Shown here piece by piece: positions 9,057 through 18,796 of a stretch of DNA of 56,208 nt. Below the pieces are notes generated by a model. That model did not search any database and was not told the origin of the DNA. It was given only the letters and a program-made list of their open reading frames with translations. The position numbers were made by a program, and so were the translations under genes. Source of the DNA: an alpha proteobacterium SCGC AAA028-D10 (lineage in GTDB: Bacteria > Pseudomonadota > Alphaproteobacteria > Pelagibacterales > Pelagibacteraceae); NCBI GenBank assembly GCA_000510845.1, contig AZOF01000007.1, forward strand, positions 1 to 56,208. The letters are read 5' to 3'. Each line of letters opens with the position of its first letter. The stretch's first letter is position 1.

Positions 9057-9794
9057 TTACCGAAGAATCTGACTTAAAAAAAGTTTTGTTCTATCACTTT
9101 GTGGTCTCTCAAAAAAATCTTTGGTTTTTTGCATCTCAATAATCTTTCCTTCGTCCATAAATATTACTTTATCTGCAACAGTTTTTGCAAAACCCATCTC
9201 ATGCGAAACTACAACCATAGTCATCCCTCCTCTTGCAAGATCAATCATAATTTCTAGTACTTCTTTTATCATTTCCGCATCTAGCGCAGAAGTTGGCTCA
9301 TCGAATAACATAATTTTTGGTTGCATGCACAATGCTCTTGCTATTGCTGCTCTTTGTTGTTGACCACCAGATAATTGTCCTGGATATTTTTTAGCTTGTT
9401 CCGAAATTTTAACTTTTGTTAAATATTCCATTGCAATTTCGTCTGCTTTTTTTTTTGGTATTTTTTTAACCCAGGCAGGAGCTAGTGCGCAGTTATCTAA
9501 AATTGATAAATGTGGAAATAAATTAAACTGTTGAAAAACCATTCCAACTTCGCCACGAACCTTTTCGATATTTTTTAATGTTTTGTCTAATTCAGTGCCC
9601 TGTACGAAAACATTGCCTTCCTGATGTTGTTCTAAACCGTTAATACATCTGATTAAAGTTGATTTTCCCGAGCCTGAGGGGCCGCAAATTATTATTTTTT
9701 CACTTTTATTAACATGAAAATTTATCTCCTTAAGAACTTGAAATTTCCCATACCACTTATTAACATTTTTAAATTCTATTACTTTTTCAGTCAT
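9057..9794 (-). CDS. aapP: General L-amino acid ABC transporter, ATP-binding subunit
   Basis: A 245-residue ATPase that powers amino-acid uptake through the AapQ/AapM pore at the inner membrane. Walker A is GPSGSGKST (about 38-46), the Q-loop [11 protein letters not shown] (about 85-95), the signature LSGGQQQR (about 141-148), Walker [11 protein letters not shown] (about 163-172) and the switch histidine VVSHEMGF. The polar amino-acid (HisP/GlnQ) subfamily is clear. Its ATG overlaps the aapM stop by one base. Last gene of aapJQMP. Confidence 0.93.
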   Translation of the reverse strand: MTEKVIEFKNVNKWYGKFQVLKEINFHVNKSEKIIICGPSGSGKSTLIRCINGLEQHQEGNVFVQGTELDKTLKNIEKVRGEVGMVFQQFNLFPHLSILDNCALAPAWVKKIPKKKADEIAMEYLTKVKISEQAKKYPGQLSGGQQQRAAIARALCMQPKIMLFDEPTSALDAEMIKEVLEIMIDLARGGMTMVVVSHEMGFAKTVADKVIFMDEGKIIEMQKTKDFFERPQSDRTKLFLSQILR

Positions 9795-10846
9795 TATTGT
9801 TTTTCTGTATTATATTTTTTTTCTAAGCTTTGAGTGTATTTACTTAATGAAAACGAAAAAACAAAGAATATAATCGCAACAAAGACATAACCTTCGGTGG
9901 CCAAGCCAAGCCAATAAGAGTTAGATTTTGCTAAATTAATCATGCCTAATATTTCAAGCAATCCAACCAAAATAATCAATGGGGTATCTTTGAATAAAGC
10001 GATAAAAGTATTTGTAATTCCAGGTATTACTGTCTTAATAGCTTGTGGTAAAATAATTAAAAAATTCATTTTCCAATAACCCATTCCAAGAGACTTAGCA
10101 GCTTCATATTGCCCCTTAGGTAAAGATTGCAAACCTCCTCTGACTACTTCTGCGACATAAGTCGCTTCGAAAATACTTATACCTATTGCAACTCTTAACA
10201 GCTTATCTACATTAGAATTTGCCGGTAAAAATATCGGAAACATTATCGCGGCAGCGAAGATAACTGTAAGCAAAGGAATTCCCCTCCAAAATTCAATAAA
10301 TAAAATAGAAAAAAACCTAAAAATCGGCAGCTCAGATCGTCTTCCTAATGCTAACAAAACTCCAAGAGGAAAAGCGACAATAATGCCGAAAAAGGTAAGT
10401 ATAAAAGTTAAAGTTAGACCTCCCCATACTCTGGTTTCAACACGCTCTAAACCAAATCCACCATTTATTAAAGTAAAACCTATTAATGGAAAAATAAAGA
10501 TCAAAAAAAATAAAATGTAAATTTTAAATTTAGATTTAACAAAAAAAGCTAAAGTCACAGTGGAAATTAAAATTAAAAAAGCTAAATTTACTCTCCAAAT
10601 TTCTTTTTCAGGGTAAAATCCATAAATTAATTTTTCAAACCATACTTTGATGAAGACCCAACAAGCTCCTCCCGGTTGACAATCAGTTTTTGAATTTCCA
10701 ATAAAAGTAGCTTTTATTAAAGCCCAATCTAAGAATGGAGGCAAAGTAATTAATAGTAAATAAAAAATGAATAATGAAATTAAAGAATAATACCAATTAG
10801 AAAAAAGATTTTTTTTTAACCAATGTTTTATATCACTAATATTCAT
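9794..10846 (-). CDS. aapM: General L-amino acid ABC transporter, permease subunit M
   Basis: A 350-residue inner-membrane permease of the HisM/GlnP class with a long N-terminal extension typical of AapM/BztC. Hydrophobic segments occur at about 20-40, 87-102, 107-127, 142-167 and several more towards the C-terminus. The EAA loop that docks the ATPase is seen as [20 protein letters not shown], followed by [11 protein letters not shown] cysteine pair in [12 protein letters not shown] (about 54-65) lies in the predicted periplasmic part after the first membrane segment. It starts 3 bases after the aapQ stop, so coupled translation is likely. Confidence 0.92.
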   Translation of the reverse strand: MNISDIKHWLKKNLFSNWYYSLISLFIFYLLLITLPPFLDWALIKATFIGNSKTDCQPGGACWVFIKVWFEKLIYGFYPEKEIWRVNLAFLILISTVTLAFFVKSKFKIYILFFLIFIFPLIGFTLINGGFGLERVETRVWGGLTLTFILTFFGIIVAFPLGVLLALGRRSELPIFRFFSILFIEFWRGIPLLTVIFAAAIMFPIFLPANSNVDKLLRVAIGISIFEATYVAEVVRGGLQSLPKGQYEAAKSLGMGYWKMNFLIILPQAIKTVIPGITNTFIALFKDTPLIILVGLLEILGMINLAKSNSYWLGLATEGYVFVAIIFFVFSFSLSKYTQSLEKKYNTEKQ

Positions 10847-10849
10847 TTA

Positions 10850-12034
10850 TTATCTTTCAACTATTGCAATTTTTTTATTATACCAATTTAAAATACTAGA
10901 AATTATTAAACTCATAGTTAAATAAGTCATCATTACCATAAAAATTATTTCTATAGCTTTCCCAGTTTGCGAAAGAGCTGTTCCAGCAAAAACTCCTGCA
11001 AGATCAGGATATCCTATGGCAGCTGCCAAGGAAGAATTTTTGGTTAAATTTAAATATTGATTAGTTGTTGGAGGAATTATTACACGAAGTGCTTGCGGTA
11101 TAACTATTAGTTTTAAAGTTTGAGGATTATTAAAACCTAGAGATTTTGAAGCTTCCTTTTGACCTTTGCTTATTGCTAAAATTCCAGCTCTAACGTTTTC
11201 AGCTATAAAAGCAGAAGTATATAAAGATAATGAAAATAACAGTGCTAAAAATTCCGGAACTAATTTTACGCCGCCAACATAATTAAAAATTCCAAAATTT
11301 TTAACGAGTTTTGGGTATTCAACTAAAAGACTTACGTCTCCAATAAAAGAAAATATAATCGGCAAAACAATAATTAATAATAAAAATATCTTAAATACAG
11401 GTATAATCTTTCCGCTTTCATAAAAAACTTTAGTAGCATAATATTTTACTGCAATAGTTGCTAATAATGCTAAAAACAAACCATAAAAAATATATATAAA
11501 ATTACTAAAAATAAATTTTGGGATGTAAAAACCTTGAAGGTTTATTATTAAAATATCTAGTATAACCATACTTTTTTCAGTACTTGGCAATGATCTAATA
11601 ACAACAAAGTACCAAAAAAAAATTTGTAGCAGTAATGGTAGATTTCTAAATAATTCTACATAAATTAATGATAATTTGTTAACTATCCAATTTGGAGACA
11701 GTCTAGATATACCAACGATAAAACCTAAAATTGTTGCAAAAATTATTCCAAAAAAAGAAACTAATAAAGTATTTAGAAGTCCTACAAGGTAAGATCTAAA
11801 ATAACTAGAAGATCCATCGTATTGAATTAGACTAAATTGAACATCAAAACCTGAATTTGTATTTAAAAAATCAAATCCAAAATTTAAATTTCTTGCAGCT
11901 AAGTTTATTTGAGTATTTTTTGTAAAGAAATAAATAATATAACAAAATAAAATTATAAGAAGAAGTTGTGGTAATAGTTTTGAAAGTTGTAAATTTTTTC
12001 TTAAACTTGTTTTAAACTGAGAAGTTAAAAACAT
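10850..12034 (-). CDS. aapQ: General L-amino acid ABC transporter, permease subunit Q
   Basis: A 394-residue inner-membrane permease, partner of AapM. The first membrane segment is at about 20-38, followed by a periplasmic stretch and a typical permease core (about 80-390). The conserved docking loop is KEASKSLGFNNPQTLKLIVI, followed by PQALRVIIPPTTNQYLNLTK. It lies 53 bases downstream of the aapJ stop, and a strong hairpin terminator fills that gap. Expression is therefore probably lower than that of the binding protein. Confidence 0.92.
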   Translation of the reverse strand: MFLTSQFKTSLRKNLQLSKLLPQLLLIILFCYIIYFFTKNTQINLAARNLNFGFDFLNTNSGFDVQFSLIQYDGSSSYFRSYLVGLLNTLLVSFFGIIFATILGFIVGISRLSPNWIVNKLSLIYVELFRNLPLLLQIFFWYFVVIRSLPSTEKSMVILDILIINLQGFYIPKFIFSNFIYIFYGLFLALLATIAVKYYATKVFYESGKIIPVFKIFLLLIIVLPIIFSFIGDVSLLVEYPKLVKNFGIFNYVGGVKLVPEFLALLFSLSLYTSAFIAENVRAGILAISKGQKEASKSLGFNNPQTLKLIVIPQALRVIIPPTTNQYLNLTKNSSLAAAIGYPDLAGVFAGTALSQTGKAIEIIFMVMMTYLTMSLIISSILNWYNKKIAIVER

Positions 12035-12043
12035 AAATTTATG

Positions 12044-12069
12044 AAAAAGGGCCGATAAAATCGGCCCTT
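12044..12069 (-). terminator. Intrinsic terminator or attenuator between aapJ and aapQ
   Basis: Read on the minus strand, AAGGGCCGA (12069-12061) pairs with TCGGCCCTT (12055-12047) around a short loop and runs into a T-tract (12048-12044). It is one of the most GC-rich perfect hairpins in this AT-rich window. It lies inside the gap between the binding-protein gene and the permease genes, where partial termination would raise AapJ over the membrane subunits. Confidence 0.85.
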
Positions 12070-12087
12070 AATAATTGAGATATTAAA

Positions 12088-13119
12088 TTATCTTACTGGT
12101 GGAGCGTATAAAAGTCCGCCATTTCTCCAAGAAGCGTTTTGACCTCTAGCTAGTCCTACTGGAGTTTTTGGTCCAACGTTAGCATTATAACTTTCAGCAT
12201 AATTACCAACTTGCTTGATAATATTATAGCTCCAAGTATTTGCTAAACTCAGATTTTTTCCAGTTTCGCCCTCTAGACCAAGTAATCTTTTGATAGCAGG
12301 ATCTTCTGTAGATTTAAGACTGTCAATATTTGCTTGAGTAATTCCATACTCTTCAGCCTCTATCATTACATTTAAAGTCCATCTTACAATATTAGCCCAG
12401 TTTTCGTCATTACCTCTTACAACAGGTCCTAACGGTTCTTTAGATATTGTTTCTGGTAAAATTAAATGATCAGCTGGATTTTTTAATTTAGTTCTATTTG
12501 CAGCTAATCCTGATTTGTCTGTAGTGTAGACATCACATCTTCCTGCATCATACGCAGCTACAGCTTCATCTGCTTTTGTGAAAGCTACTGGTTCATATTT
12601 AAGTTTTTGTTGTTTAAAGTAGTCTCTTAAATTTAGCTCAGTAGTAGTCCCTGTTTCTACACAAACTTTTACGTTATTAAGTTTTTTTGCTGAATTGATA
12701 TTTGCAGCTTTTCTAATCATGAAACCTTGTCCATCATAGAAATTTGTTCCAACAAAATCTACTGCAAGTCCACCATCTCTAGATAATGTCCAAGTTGTAT
12801 TTCTTGCTAAAACATCTATGTCACCAGCCTTAAGAACTTCAAATCTGTCTTTAGCGCTTAATGGTGAGTACTTTACTTTATTTGCATCACCTAAAACTGC
12901 TGCAGCAACTGCTCGACATAAGTCAACATCAATACCTGCCCATTTTCCTGATGCATCAGCATTAGAAAACCCCGGCACACCTTGAGAAACTCCGCAATTA
13001 AGCGATCCGCGTTTAATTACATTTTCTCTAGTTTGATTTGCATTAGCATTAAAAGTTGTAAATATAAAAGTTACAACAAAAGCTAAAACTGCAAATGAAT
13101 TTATTTTAATTTTTTTCAT
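12088..13119 (-). CDS. aapJ: General L-amino acid ABC transporter, periplasmic binding protein
   Basis: A 343-residue solute-binding protein with a signal peptide (hydrophobic 9-24, likely cleavage after NANA near residue 27). The mature part begins with GSLNCGVSQGVPGFS and contains the family pattern WAGIDVDLCRAVAAAVLGD (about 60-78) and LSAKDRFEVLKAGDIDVLARNTTWTLSRD in two adjoining pieces. The C-terminus ARGQNASWRNGGLLYAPPVR is conserved in AapJ/BztA proteins. It should bind a broad range of L-amino acids, notably glutamate and aspartate. First gene of the transporter operon. Only an A-rich tract precedes its ATG, with no evident Shine-Dalgarno sequence. A terminator hairpin follows it. 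Confidence 0.94.
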   Translation of the reverse strand: MKKIKINSFAVLAFVVTFIFTTFNANANQTRENVIKRGSLNCGVSQGVPGFSNADASGKWAGIDVDLCRAVAAAVLGDANKVKYSPLSAKDRFEVLKAGDIDVLARNTTWTLSRDGGLAVDFVGTNFYDGQGFMIRKAANINSAKKLNNVKVCVETGTTTELNLRDYFKQQKLKYEPVAFTKADEAVAAYDAGRCDVYTTDKSGLAANRTKLKNPADHLILPETISKEPLGPVVRGNDENWANIVRWTLNVMIEAEEYGITQANIDSLKSTEDPAIKRLLGLEGETGKNLSLANTWSYNIIKQVGNYAESYNANVGPKTPVGLARGQNASWRNGGLLYAPPVR

Positions 13120-13184
13120 TTTTTTTTTTAGTTAAGTTTAATTGCAGATTTATACTTAATTAAAAAATCACTTTAAAGAATATT

Positions 13185-13466
13185 TTAACTTAAACAATTT
13201 GGGGTTGTATTAATAAACTTATTTATTATATCTTTTCGAACTTTACGATCCTTTTTTAATTTATATTCAAATTGCATAGCATTTTTTTTTGAAAGCATTT
13301 TTTTTTTAAAAATTAAGATCCATTGTCTACCTCTAGTAAATTTAGCTCCCTTACCGCTATTATGTAGTTGAAGTCTTTTTTTTAAATTATTTGTCCAGCC
13401 AACGTAAGTAATAATTTTTTTGTTACTAAAATTTGCAATCATATAAACAAAAAACTTTTCTAACAC
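13185..13466 (-). CDS. GIY-YIG nuclease family protein (YhbQ/UPF0213-like)
   Basis: A 93-residue single-domain protein. The GIY strand is VYMIAN, the YIG strand is TYVGWTNNLKKRLQLHN, then GKGAKFTRGRQW, and the catalytic glutamate is probably in AMQFEYKLKKDRK. The start is GTG at 13466, directly after the gpsA stop; the next ATG lies inside the first conserved strand and would destroy the fold. Free-standing members of this group are widespread and mostly uncharacterised; some show nuclease activity on branched DNA. Confidence 0.82.
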   Translation of the reverse strand: MLEKFFVYMIANFSNKKIITYVGWTNNLKKRLQLHNSGKGAKFTRGRQWILIFKKKMLSKKNAMQFEYKLKKDRKVRKDIINKFINTTPNCLS

Positions 13467-14492
13467 TTATGCAAAAAGTTTTTTATCGATTTTAAATTTA
13501 GTGTTATTTAGTAGAGCTTTTATAAAAGTAATCATTAAAGGAAGTTCTTTAACTTTAAAATCTTTAATAATTTTATTTCCAATATCAAAAATTAAATCAG
13601 CACCCTCAACTGTTTCTTTTGGCATTTTATTTTTTTTTGCATTTTTATATGTCATTCCCATTCCAATAAATTTACCCATTTTTGAGTTTCTGCCTCCTGT
13701 GCAACTGACATATAAGTCACCAACGCCCGCTAAATTCATTACAGTAGATTCTTGACCACCTATTTTTTTAATAAAATAACACATTTCTTTTACTGACTGA
13801 TTAAATAAAGCAGCTGCGGTGTTAAGATTTTTATTATCTTTTTCATTTTTCGCATTAATCCCCATAGACGTTCCAATTATCATTGCATAAATATTTTTAA
13901 TACCTCCGCATGCAGCAACACCCTTTACATCATTTGAATATTTAATTTTATAATAAGTAGTAGATAGAATATTAGATAAATGTCGAACTACAGAAATGTC
14001 TTTATTTGCAAAAATTACATTTGTAAGAACTCTGTTAGATAAATCTGATGCTAAACACGGTCCTGCAGCAACTGAAATTTTTAAATTTTTTATTTCTTTT
14101 TTTAATAAAAAATTTTTAATAGTATCTGGATAAACTTCGTATCGTTTTTTTTTATTTACATGCAATCCTTTTGTTAAAATTAAAATTTGCTGATTATTTC
14201 TAATGCCTGTTAATTGCTCAGAAGCCCAATTAATTCCTTTTGAGCTAACGCCTAAAACTATTAAATCCGCATCTTTTAATAAATTATGGAAATTACTAAA
14301 TTTATAAATATTAACGTTATTTGGAATTTTAGATTTTAATATTGGATGAGTATTTTTATTAGCTTTAATAATATCGATAAAATTATCTTCTAAATGAGTG
14401 CCTACAATTGAAACTTGATGATTATTATCGCTGCAAGGAAAAGCAAATGCGGTGCTCATTGAGCCTGCACCTAAAATTAAAATTTTAGCCAT
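13467..14492 (-). CDS. gpsA: Glycerol-3-phosphate dehydrogenase [NAD(P)+]
   Basis: Cytoplasmic enzyme making sn-glycerol-3-phosphate from dihydroxyacetone phosphate for phospholipid synthesis. Length 341. The dinucleotide-binding motif is ILGAGSMSTAFAFPC (about 5-19), the substrate-site region is AAGPCLASDLS, the catalytic-lysine region is GVAACGGIKNIYAM, and NLAGVGDLYVSCTGGRNSKMG is strongly conserved. The usual GPSFA form is GPCLA here, a mild deviation. The ATG lies only 12 bases after the encoded CCA of tRNA-Arg with no Shine-Dalgarno sequence, so its mRNA start may be set by tRNA processing or by a promoter within or before the tRNA. Confidence 0.92.
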   Translation of the reverse strand: MAKILILGAGSMSTAFAFPCSDNNHQVSIVGTHLEDNFIDIIKANKNTHPILKSKIPNNVNIYKFSNFHNLLKDADLIVLGVSSKGINWASEQLTGIRNNQQILILTKGLHVNKKKRYEVYPDTIKNFLLKKEIKNLKISVAAGPCLASDLSNRVLTNVIFANKDISVVRHLSNILSTTYYKIKYSNDVKGVAACGGIKNIYAMIIGTSMGINAKNEKDNKNLNTAAALFNQSVKEMCYFIKKIGGQESTVMNLAGVGDLYVSCTGGRNSKMGKFIGMGMTYKNAKKNKMPKETVEGADLIFDIGNKIIKDFKVKELPLMITFIKALLNNTKFKIDKKLFA

Positions 14493-14504
14493 AATTTATA
14501 ATAT

Positions 14505-14581
14505 TGGCGCGCCCTAAAGGATTCGAACCTCTGACCCTCGGTTTAGAAAACCGATGCTCTATCCAGCTGAGCTAAGGGCGC
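14505..14581 (-). tRNA. tRNA-Arg (anticodon TCT)
   Basis: On the minus strand the acceptor GCGCCCT (14581-14575) pairs with AGGGCGC (14515-14509). The discriminator is G (14508) and CCA (14507-14505) is encoded. The anticodon stem CGGTT/AACCG holds the loop TTCTAAA-like sequence with TCT at the centre, and the T-loop GGTTCGAATCC is canonical. It reads AGA codons, which should be abundant in such AT-rich coding. It lies between gap and gpsA on the same strand. Confidence 0.96.
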
Positions 14582-14637
14582 AACTAAATTTAAAGTAGTT
14601 TTAACAATTATTTTTTTTTAATCAATTTGTTAATGAT

Positions 14638-15669
14638 TTACGCATTCATTAAAGCAATAGAAGTATCTAGCATTCGATTTGAAAAACCCCATTCATTATC
14701 ATACCATGCTAGTACTTTAGCTAGTTTACCGTCACTTGATACTCTTGTTTGAGTTGAGTCAAAAATACAAGAATATGGGTTGTGATTAAAATCTATGGAT
14801 ACTAATTGTTCAGTATTGTATTGAATAATATTTGCATAACTACTCTTTGCTGCGGTTTTAATAATTTCATTAATATCTTTAGCTGATGTTTTTTTCTTTG
14901 CTACAAAAGTAAGATCTACTAAAGAAACATTATTAGTTGGAACTCTTACTGATAATCCGTCTAATTTACCTTCTAATTCAGGTATAACCAATCCAATAGA
15001 AGTTGCGGCACCAGTCTTTGTAGGTATCATAGATAAAGCTGCAGCTCGTGCTCTTCGTAAATCATTGTGATAAGCGTCATTTAATACTTGATCATTAGTA
15101 TAAGCATGAATGGTGTTCATGATTCCAGATTCAATTCCTAAACTATCATTTAATACTTTTGCAATTGGAGCCAAACAATTAGTAGTGCAAGAAGCATTAG
15201 AGATAATTGTATGATTTTTTTTTAATATTTTATGATTAACGCCATATACAATTGTTGCGTCGACTTCTTTTCCTGTTCCCGGTGAATATCCAGGTCCAGA
15301 AATTAGAACCTTTTTTGCACCTGCTTTAATATGTAATTGAGCATCATCTCTTGAAGTAAAGCGACCTGTACATTCTAAAACTAAATCAACACCTAAGCCT
15401 TTCCAAGAGGGTAAATTTTTTGGATCTTTCTTATTTAAAATTTCAATTTTATCTTTATTAATAAAAATATAATTTGCTTTTGAAGAAACATCTTCATCAA
15501 ACTTTCCATGTGTAGAATCATATTTTAATAAATGAGCATTATCCTCTGCATTACCCGACCCATTTATTGCGACAATTTCTAAGTCATGTTTTTTTTTATT
15601 TTCATAATGAGCTCTTAAAATTGTCCTTCCAATTCTACCAAAGCCATTAATTGCAACTTTAAATGTCAT
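14638..15669 (-). CDS. gap: Glyceraldehyde-3-phosphate dehydrogenase
   Basis: Tetrameric cytoplasmic enzyme interconverting glyceraldehyde-3-phosphate and 1,3-bisphosphoglycerate. Length 343. The Rossmann motif is INGFGRIGR (about 7-15). The active-site cysteine is Cys161 in [11 protein letters not shown]. Also seen are [20 protein letters not shown] and the C-terminal SWYDNEWG-type [15 protein letters not shown]. The residue after VAIN, an aspartate in classic NAD-specific enzymes, is Gly37 here (VAINGSGN), which hints at relaxed or NADP-preferring cofactor use; this is inference. It starts 2 bases after the ntrX stop. Confidence 0.95.
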   Translation of the reverse strand: MTFKVAINGFGRIGRTILRAHYENKKKHDLEIVAINGSGNAEDNAHLLKYDSTHGKFDEDVSSKANYIFINKDKIEILNKKDPKNLPSWKGLGVDLVLECTGRFTSRDDAQLHIKAGAKKVLISGPGYSPGTGKEVDATIVYGVNHKILKKNHTIISNASCTTNCLAPIAKVLNDSLGIESGIMNTIHAYTNDQVLNDAYHNDLRRARAAALSMIPTKTGAATSIGLVIPELEGKLDGLSVRVPTNNVSLVDLTFVAKKKTSAKDINEIIKTAAKSSYANIIQYNTEQLVSIDFNHNPYSCIFDSTQTRVSSDGKLAKVLAWYDNEWGFSNRMLDTSIALMNA

Positions 15670-15671
15670 GA

Positions 15672-17015
15672 TTAATTAATACCTAAAGATTTTAGTTTTC
15701 TATGTAAAGCACTTCTTTCCATGCCAATATAATCTGCAGTTTTCGAAACATTTCCATTGTGTCTATTGAGTTGAATTTCAAGATAATTTTTTTCAAATTT
15801 TTCTCTGGCCTCTTTTAATGGAAATTGAAATGCATCTTCATTATTATTTTCTTTAACCGAGGAAATTTTTAAAGATTCTGACAAGATTTTATCTACATCT
15901 TCATCTTTACCTGAAGCTAATATAACAACTCTTTCAATTAAATTTCTTAATTCTCTTACATTTCCTGGCCAATCATAATCATAAAAAACTGTATTTTTTG
16001 AATTTATAAAAATTGGTTTTAAACCGTTGCTGTCTGAAATTCTTTTAACAAAATATTCAATTAAAAAAGGGATATCTTCTTTTACATCTTTCAAATAAGG
16101 GGTTTCTATTGGAATGACATTTATTCTATGAAAAAGATCTTCTCTAAAATTGCCATGCGCAATCTCTTCTTTTAAATTTTTGCTAGTTGAACAAATGACC
16201 CTGATGTTCACGCTAATTTCATTAGCTCCATTTACTCTATGAAATTTTTGATCAGATAAAACTCTTAAAATTTTACCTTGAGTTTCTAATGGAACATCAG
16301 AAATATTATCAATTAGCAATGTTCCATTGTTAGATTTTTCAAAAACTCCTGTGACAGTTTTGTCATTATTTTCTGAACCAAATAATTCAAAATCAAAATG
16401 ATTTGGGTCTAAAATAGCTCCATTAATTACTTTAAATGAATTATTGGATCTTAATGAGCCTTCATGAATAAGTCTGCAAACCAATTCTTTTCCAGACCCA
16501 GCAGGTCCAGAGATTAAAATACGACTGTCTGTTTTTGAAAATTTATCTATAGCATTTCTTAATTTTACTATTGTAGAAGATTTTCCAATTAGTTCATTAG
16601 ATGAATATAGATTTTTTTTTAAAGACTTGTTTTCTTTTTTTAAAGAAGAAGTTTCAATAGCTCTATTAACAAAGTTTAATAATCTATCTTTATTGAAAGG
16701 CTTTTCTAAAAATTCAAAAGCCCCAAGTTTTATTGAATCAACTGCAATTTTAATATTTGCATGACCTGAAATCATAATAACAGGAACATCAGCATCAATT
16801 GATTTTATAAATTTTAATATGTCTATTCCGTCTCTATTTTTTTCATCTAACAAAACATCCAATATTACTAAATCTGGTAATTTTTTTTTTATCTCCGATA
16901 ATGCTTTTTCAACAGTGTCAGCTTCTCGAACGAAAAAATTATTTTCTTTTAAGATTTCATGAACTGCAAATCTTATATCTTTTTCATCGTCTATTAATAA
17001 AATTTCATTTCTCAT
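15672..17015 (-). CDS. ntrX: NtrX-like response regulator with degenerate sigma54-activation module
   Basis: Response regulator expected to be phosphorylated by the adjacent NtrY. Length 447. The receiver domain (about 3-118) has acidic residues D9-D10, phospho-acceptor D53 and K105. The AAA+ domain (about 138-370) keeps Walker [10 protein letters not shown] (170-178) and the arginine finger region [14 protein letters not shown] (290-303). Two functional elements are gone: the GAFTGA sigma54-contact loop is replaced by a short [13 protein letters not shown] stretch (211-223), and Walker B reads LLIDNISD, with Asn in place of the catalytic Glu. A Fis-type HTH follows (about 398-445; [20 protein letters not shown]). 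It therefore probably acts as a DNA-binding regulator independent of sigma54. It overlaps ntrY by one base. Confidence 0.88.
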   Translation of the reverse strand: MRNEILLIDDEKDIRFAVHEILKENNFFVREADTVEKALSEIKKKLPDLVILDVLLDEKNRDGIDILKFIKSIDADVPVIMISGHANIKIAVDSIKLGAFEFLEKPFNKDRLLNFVNRAIETSSLKKENKSLKKNLYSSNELIGKSSTIVKLRNAIDKFSKTDSRILISGPAGSGKELVCRLIHEGSLRSNNSFKVINGAILDPNHFDFELFGSENNDKTVTGVFEKSNNGTLLIDNISDVPLETQGKILRVLSDQKFHRVNGANEISVNIRVICSTSKNLKEEIAHGNFREDLFHRINVIPIETPYLKDVKEDIPFLIEYFVKRISDSNGLKPIFINSKNTVFYDYDWPGNVRELRNLIERVVILASGKDEDVDKILSESLKISSVKENNNEDAFQFPLKEAREKFEKNYLEIQLNRHNGNVSKTADYIGMERSALHRKLKSLGIN

Positions 17016-18790
17016 TAATTAATCTTAATGCTTAATTTAATTTTAGCTCCATTACTTTTTTCTATAAAATTTAAATCACCACCATGCTCATGTAATATTT
17101 TAGATACTATTGATAATCCCAGTCCTGATCCACGTTGCTTTGTAGTGCTTAAAGGGACTATTAAATCTTTTGGTGTTGTTTTAAAGCCAACGCCATTATC
17201 TTCAATTATAATATAAATAAAATCATTATTATTTTCGATCAATATATTTATTTTTCCTTGTAAATTTTTATCTAATTCTTGTTTTTCATAAATAGATTCC
17301 AATGAATTTTTGATAATATTAATCAAAACCCTAGAAATCTGATTTAGATCGAATTTAAATACATCTTGGGTGCTACTATAAACTAAATTAAAAATTACTT
17401 TTTTTTCAGATAATTTATATAAACTTATACTATCTTCTATAAGTTTTTTTAAATTATTAGATTTTTTAATGGGATTTGGCATTCTTGCAAAATCTGAAAA
17501 CTCATTTGCTAACTTTCCTATGTCCTCAACTTGCCTAGATATTATATTTAAATAATTTTCAAAGTCAGCCTTATCAACATTAATTTGCTTTGAATACCTA
17601 TCTTTAATTCTGTCCAATGAGAGTGTAATTGGTGTTAAAGGATTCTTAATTTCATGGGCAAGTTTTTTTGCTACCATTTCCCACGCCTGATATCTTTCTG
17701 ATAAAACAATTTTATTTTTTTGCGCCTGTATTTCTTGAGTCATTATATTAAATGTTTGATATAATTTTTTAAAATCATCGTCTTCTTCTTCATATTTTAA
17801 TTTAACTTCTAAATTTCCAACGGAAACTTCTTTTGCGGCAAAAATTAATTTAATAATTGGTCTTGAAATTTTATTAGCTATATTAATTGCATACATACTT
17901 GATAACAAAATTAGCGAGCTAACTATTACAATATAAACAGCAGCAAAAGTAATTTGGAGACCAAGACTGTTTGATTTTAATTTATAGTAGAATGTAGAGG
18001 CTTCTCCAGTATTTTTTAAAAAATTAACAGTCTCAGGATCAACATATCTAATTGTATATAAAAAAATATTCTCACTACTGCTTAATTTTACTAAAGCATT
18101 TGTTTGATTCTTATTTGCATCAGAGATTAATATAGTTTGTCCATTTTGAGCCATATCAATAAAAGTTTTTAACGGAGCAATAAAATTATTCTTATTACTG
18201 AAGGATGTTGAAAATAAAAGAAGACCATCTTTATTTATTAAATAAGATTCTTCAATTTTTCTAAATCTAGATTGTTGATCAAAATAATTTTGAAATATTT
18301 GTTTGTTTTCAGAATATAGATTAAAATTACGATTTAGATCATTTGCCATTGCTAAAATTTCTCCTTTTATAGAGCTCTGATTCTCTTCAAGATAATTTCT
18401 AGCAACTTCAACTGAATTATTTACAACATCATTAACTTTTTTATCAAACCACTTTTCAATACCAAGGTTAAAAAGCATTAAAGAAAATACAGCTACAAAA
18501 ATTGATGGTACAGCTGTTACAAAAATAAAATATTTAATAAAATTTAAATTTGTACTCAATCCTGAGATTACTTTAGACTTATAAAAAAAAACTATAAGTT
18601 TTCTAATAATTAAGAACAGCAAAACACATATGATGGATATGTTTATTATTAATAGGACCTGAATGTTATTTTCATTTAACTGAATAAAACTTGTGCCAGA
18701 AAATGTATAAAGGGTAAAAATTCCAAAAATGATTGAAAGAAAAGTACTAATGTATAAAAGTAAATTGGAACTTAATATTTTTTTAATCAT
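17015..18790 (-). CDS. ntrY: NtrY-like sensor histidine kinase
   Basis: Inner-membrane sensor kinase, likely partner of NtrX. Length 591; many NtrY proteins have about 730-770 residues. Membrane segments lie at about 8-30, 43-64, 84-107 and 281-302, with a periplasmic domain at about 110-278. HAMP spans about 300-355. The H-box is KKLAHEIKNPLTPITLSLDR, with His379 as acceptor. The kinase domain has LINIIKNSLES, IIEDNGVGF and GSGLGLSIV. HAMP leads almost directly into the H-box, so the PAS domain usual in this family is absent. The ATG is only 6 bases from the divergent ispDF ATG. Confidence 0.9.
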   Translation of the reverse strand: MIKKILSSNLLLYISTFLSIIFGIFTLYTFSGTSFIQLNENNIQVLLIINISIICVLLFLIIRKLIVFFYKSKVISGLSTNLNFIKYFIFVTAVPSIFVAVFSLMLFNLGIEKWFDKKVNDVVNNSVEVARNYLEENQSSIKGEILAMANDLNRNFNLYSENKQIFQNYFDQQSRFRKIEESYLINKDGLLLFSTSFSNKNNFIAPLKTFIDMAQNGQTILISDANKNQTNALVKLSSSENIFLYTIRYVDPETVNFLKNTGEASTFYYKLKSNSLGLQITFAAVYIVIVSSLILLSSMYAINIANKISRPIIKLIFAAKEVSVGNLEVKLKYEEEDDDFKKLYQTFNIMTQEIQAQKNKIVLSERYQAWEMVAKKLAHEIKNPLTPITLSLDRIKDRYSKQINVDKADFENYLNIISRQVEDIGKLANEFSDFARMPNPIKKSNNLKKLIEDSISLYKLSEKKVIFNLVYSSTQDVFKFDLNQISRVLINIIKNSLESIYEKQELDKNLQGKINILIENNNDFIYIIIEDNGVGFKTTPKDLIVPLSTTKQRGSGLGLSIVSKILHEHGGDLNFIEKSNGAKIKLSIKIN

Positions 18791-18796
18791 TTTTTT

